A DNA stretch of 64,000 nucleotides from NCBI GenBank assembly GCA_002205965.3, contig NADL03000478.1:831001-895000 (forward strand), written 5' to 3'. Below the pieces are notes generated by a model. It worked only from the letters and a program-made list of their open reading frames with translations, ran no database searches and was not told where the DNA came from. Below, in pieces: positions 60,420 to 64,000 of this stretch. This stretch comes from Kappaphycus alvarezii (lineage: Eukaryota; Rhodophyta; Florideophyceae; Gigartinales; Solieriaceae). Positions within the stretch are counted from its first letter, which is position 1; each line of letters begins with the position of its first letter. The translations under genes and the position numbers were made by a program.

Positions 60420-61150
60420 ACCTTGCAGAATCTTTTTAATTGCTCTTTTATGACGACATTGCCTTCCGGTTTTCAGATAGAAGTCACATGTCACAATGGA
60501 ATTCGCAATTTGCGGACGAAATATGATAATCTCCTGCCGCTCAAGTATAATACTTGTTTGATGCAACATAGTACTCTGTGTAATCACTGTAGGACCTCCT
60601 GTCTTAGTTTATTCTTCATTTTCGTCCATTTTTCGAGGAGTTTGACAGTTGTGTGTCGTGGAATACGTTTCTTTGAAATTTGGTGAGGTCTACATGGAGA
60701 CGTATGCTTCGGTGGTGCCGTTTTCAGTGGTGCGCATTTTCTTGGTTGGAACTGGCATATCATATGTCAGGACTGAAGGGCGCATTATTTTAGTTTTGGG
60801 CGCTTCTTGCCACGATAAAGGGCCTCGTTTGAAATAACCGACCCTTGATTCGAGAATCGCCCATCGCTGCTTCCTAGGAGATTTGAGACGTGAGAGGCAC
60901 AGAATTCCACTAGAAAAACCCGGGAAAGGAACCGGGTAGATCTGGAGTGATTTCAATTCAACATTAAATGAAAATTTTGCATAATGTTTTTAAGGCTCAT
61001 ATCCTGAAATCCATTAAAAGTTTTGAGTAAAAAGAAGTAAGAAAAGTCAACATGCAGCAAAGATAGTCGGAAAGGAGGTAACCAATAGCTACCTCCTGTC
61101 CCGGCCTACCCTTACCATCCTTATCCCTGCCTCTGCCTCTACCACCACGG
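60420..61150. other. No gene recognised
   Basis: Short overlapping frames without domains. A pyrimidine-rich tract with repeated CCTCTG-like motifs lies at 61092-61145, directly before the inverted copy of the 76-bp repeat. Confidence 0.45.
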
Positions 61151-61245
61151 TGAATCCGAAGTTTTCGAAAACATGCGAAATTAAGTTATTTTTTGTAGTA
61201 AAATTGAAAACATGCGAAGCTAGGCCGTTTTGTAGTAAATTAAAC
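61151..61245 (-). repeat. 76-bp repeat family, inverted partial copies
   Basis: Reverse-complement copies of the same family: GAAAACATGCGAAATTAAGT and GAAAACATGCGAAGCTAGGC, with TTTTGTAGTAAA after each. Their complement matches GCATGTTTTC and the TACTACACAAAA element of the plus copies. Confidence 0.65.
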
Positions 61246-61964
61246 TACAGAGGCAGGGGCCGATGCAGTACAAGCACCAGGAACAACCGTCGGAACCCGA
61301 ACAGCTTGCCGAAACCTTTCAAATGCCACCCGCTGTTGTGGCTTGGTCAAAGAGCAGGAGACGGCTTTAGCAATAATTTAACGTTACAGAGACGTGCCAA
61401 AACGGCCCGCGACTGTTCGAGAACGCAGATGCGCCCCATGAACCGCTCCTCTAAAGAAGAACGGACCCGGACACAAGAAAAGTTTCGTTCGAAAGGAAAA
61501 CTAGATCATCAAAAGGTGAACTGGAGCCTGGGTGGAAAGCGCAGACAGTAACTGATCAAGTTAGTGTCAGCAAAATAGGCTCAAATGATCGGTAGTTAAG
61601 TGCAAGTTAGCGGGGGGGTCGACGGCCACATGATCTAGTAATAACTATATTGGGTACTTGAAAGTTTAATCTCTTCCAAATTGTTCAAGACGTCAGCCCA
61701 AAGGTAAAATAGATGGACAAGTACTGAAAATCTATTGGGGATCATAAAATATCGGTATAAGGCTTGCGTTCTGATCCGTCCGGATAAAAATAAAATTGTG
61801 AGGGTGAAATGGGCGGTGTATTTGGCGACCTTGATAGCCATGGATGTTCACCAAAAGAAATATTTTAGCGGCTAGGTGACGGATAACACGACAGGAGCTA
61901 CGCGGCGGCATATTTGTTCCATTTTCATTCAACCAGTCATGAAGTGCTTAATAAGCAATATCAA

Positions 61965-62130
61965 AAACATCGAATTTGGGGCTGTTGAATGAGAAAACAA
62001 TTTTTACAACACAAAATGGTCCAGTTTCGCACATTTTTGAAAACTGGGAATTTGGGGCGGTTGAAGAAGAAAAAAAATTTACTACACAAAATGGACCAAT
62101 TTCGCATATTTTGAAATCATCGGTGGGGCG
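61965..62130 (+). repeat. 76-bp repeat family, two tandem units
   Basis: Two direct units with a period of 76 bp: GAATTTGGGG occurs at 61972 and again at 62048. Each unit then has an A-rich stretch, ACACAAAATGG and CAGTTTCGCA or CAATTTCGCA. Further units are at 62585-62690, 59545-59626 and inverted at 61151-61245. Confidence 0.8.
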
Positions 62131-62584
62131 GGAAAATGAGATGAAAGAGAAGTAGGATTAGATACAGTACTGTAGAATTGTTCTCTAATAGATAAACGGC
62201 AGTTTTGAATGTACGGAGACGCTTTGTAGATATTATGCGACTTCAAAAGATGTTTCCTTTCGGATCCTGAAAATACGAGAAATTTGAAGGAGACTGGTTC
62301 TGGATGCTAGCATTGATGCTAGTACTTCGGTGAGTTATTCCAAATCCTTAATCCTTATTAGAATTGTACAAAATAAAAATCAACCCATGAACTTGCCACA
62401 CTCATCCAAATTAAAAATATCTCTCAAGCTCAGATACTGTAAAAATATCTTGCAAATTCGATATTGTATTCGAAATTGGTACTCTTCTAGATTTTATTGC
62501 GTGCAAGTTTAGTGTACATCACGAATTCTCGCTCAAGACGATCGTCGCAGCTCATTCTCATTGAACTTGGTGTCCTGGTAGTTC

Positions 62585-62690
62585 CATTGAAAAATATCGA
62601 ATTTGGGGCTGGTGAATGAGAAAAAAAATTTAATGCACAAAATGGCCCAAATCAAACATTTTTGAAAACATCGAATTTGGGGCTAAGATT
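62585..62690 (+). repeat. 76-bp repeat family, one and a half units
   Basis: GAATTTGGGGCTGGTGAATG, then an A-run, GCACAAAATGGCCCA, and a second GAATTTGGGGCT at the end. Spacing matches the 76-bp period of 61965-62130. Confidence 0.75.
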
Positions 62691-63030
62691 CAGAGCCTTG
62701 TAACTGCAGTACAATATCGTGCAGTGGTGTACAGTACAGCACTGTACCATATGCTCCAGTGGTTACAAATACTGGCAAAATATTTTGATTTTTTATTTGT
62801 AATTTTCTACTTCAAGACATTTGAGCAGCCCTAATGAATTTTTATCCATATTTGTGCGCATGGCTTTTGTCTAACATGTTACTAGAAAATAGCGTCAAAT
62901 TTGAGAGAATGTTTTCTGCGATATCTGTCATGTGCTTCATCTTGCAAGTTTCAGGGCGATTGTGAGGGGAATGGCGTGGATACTGACAATTACATTGCTT
63001 AGCGGCGTTTACGGTAATATGATTTAGCCT

Positions 63031-63374
63031 GTGATTTTGTGCATGTTGTGGAATATTGAGGGGCGTACGTGGGTTTTTCTTGATTCGGGTGGTAGTGTGA
63101 AGCAGTTTGCGACGTTTGCATCAAAGACGGTGGCGAAGAGGGTGGAGTTGGGGCAGCGGAGCTCGATAGAGCATGAGGAATATCTGGTGCATGTGCATGT
63201 TCGATCGAATGGACTTGCGGCGGCGGTGTGTGATGGGGAGTATCCATCGCGTGTGGCTTTTACGTTGTTGATGAAGGTTAGAAGGATTTTGTGGGGGCGT
63301 ATGATCAGGGGACTTGGATGGAGGCTAGGGAGGAGATGCCGTTGCTGCCTTGCTTTCATTTAAATAAGTTGTAA
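63031..63374 (+). pseudogene. YKT6: YKT6 SNARE fragment (longin domain only)
   Basis: YKT6 is a prenylated R-SNARE of ER-Golgi, endosomal and autophagic fusion. The frame gives GGSVKQFATFASKTVAKRVE, IEHEEYLVHVHVRSNGLAAA and CDGEYPSRVAFTLLMKV, matching the longin domain (SVxEFxxFxSxxVxxR, VxVRxDxLAGVxxxDxEYPxRVAFTLLxKV). A shift at the A/G run 63281-63285 continues KDFVGAYDQGTWMEAREEMP and LLPCFHLNKL, then a stop at 63372-63374. One missing base explains the shift. The first about 35 residues of the longin domain and the whole C-terminal SNARE helix with its CCxxM-like tail are absent from the window. It may be a captured or degenerate fragment, or the middle exon of a split gene; GTAAAC at the end could be a donor site. 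Confidence 0.7.
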
Positions 63375-64000
63375 ACGGCGAGCTTCGTCAAAGCGGGACC
63401 ACTAGCAGCAGCTATCGAGACTTTTCGTCATTTTTAGTGTGGCAAAAGCTGCAAGTTGTCGAAACGGAGCAACCGTATTTACGCACTGTGCACCTTGCGT
63501 CTGGTGAGGCTGGGTGCATGTTCTGACCTTTGCATTCCAGTTGAATGTTTCCGACTAGAATGGGAAGGTACGGTTCAAGGCACTTGCACTTTGTAGGGAC
63601 AGTTCTGTTGGGAACTCTTATGAATAATCGGAAATCTTCTTCCGGTAATAATGGGCCCGAAAACATAGGCACATATTAATGGACAATGGATGATTGCGTG
63701 GAGCTCGTAATGGTCCCGCGTAATCGAGATGATCCATTCCAGGTCACCGAACATATTTTCTCTCTCAAAATGACTCCTTACATAAACCGTACTGTAACGG
63801 GTAACCATAGTAATAATACTTTACTGGGAGAATCTAGAAATTACCAGAATGCCGACCGGGTACTTAATGAGTTCAAGTAGGTCCGCTGTTTATAGTTAGA
63901 GGTGTAACGCGCAACTGTAAAGGCGAGTTGCTTGGGCCCGGACCACAAGGTGAGAGATTGTGGCATAGACTCCACCTGCTTACCCTTGGAAGCAATCTCC
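63375..64000. other. No gene recognised
   Basis: Short overlapping frames only. I looked for the missing YKT6 SNARE helix and C-terminal cysteines in all forward frames and did not find them. Confidence 0.5.

Larger units (their letters stand above)
61246..63030. other. Spacer with repeats, no gene recognised
   Basis: Apart from the 76-bp repeats and small pentamer sites (62163, 62728) nothing is supported. The plus frame 61150-61551 (133 codons) starts inside the inverted repeat and shows no domain. Confidence 0.45.

Overview
This is nuclear DNA of a photosynthetic eukaryote, most likely a red alga of the Chondrus/Gracilaria type. That assignment is an inference. It rests on nearly intronless, closely packed conserved genes, nuclear genes that look plastid-targeted (EF-P, an STN7/STN8-like kinase), and compact gene islands set in decayed transposons. 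No rRNA, tRNA, CRISPR array or bacterial operon was recognised.

Layout. 1-29 kb is AT-rich, gene-poor and full of dead mobile elements: a Ty1/copia-like remnant (2.2-5.0 kb) whose 5' part recurs at 14.7 kb, a mariner-like transposase fragment (5.9 kb) and a DDE_Tnp_4 transposase pseudogene (25.8-27.1 kb). 20-25 kb is extremely AT-rich and carries nothing recognisable. 29-53 kb is the gene island: symplekin (+), UTP18 (+), a GNAT-like protein (-), SLX9-like (+), a long stretch without a recognised gene (39-48 kb, holding pentamer repeats and a dead LINE), an STN-like kinase (-), EF-P (+) and an amidase (-). 52.8-64 kb is again transposon-rich: a LINE 3' end, a nearly complete piggyBac-like transposase, a decayed Ty3/gypsy element, a Ty1/copia RNase H remnant, a 76-bp dispersed repeat, and a fragment of the SNARE gene YKT6.

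Functions. Three island genes serve RNA biology: symplekin in mRNA 3' end processing, UTP18 and SLX9 in small-subunit ribosome biogenesis. Two or three probably act in the plastid: the kinase, EF-P and perhaps the GNAT-like protein. UTP18/GNAT and EF-P/amidase are tail-to-tail pairs with only 71 and 25 bp between stop codons.

The main caveat is that symplekin, SLX9-like, the kinase, EF-P, the amidase, piggyBac and the YKT6 fragment are each split by frameshifts. Where the site can be placed, the sequence is one base short in or next to a homopolymer. This looks like systematic homopolymer under-calling in the assembly rather than real gene death, although a biological cause is not excluded. 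I did not find a convincing new defence-type or metabolic system. The strongest unexplained signals are this frameshift pattern, the TACTG pentamer clusters, the C-to-G strand-skew flips inside genes, and the 76-bp repeat family.
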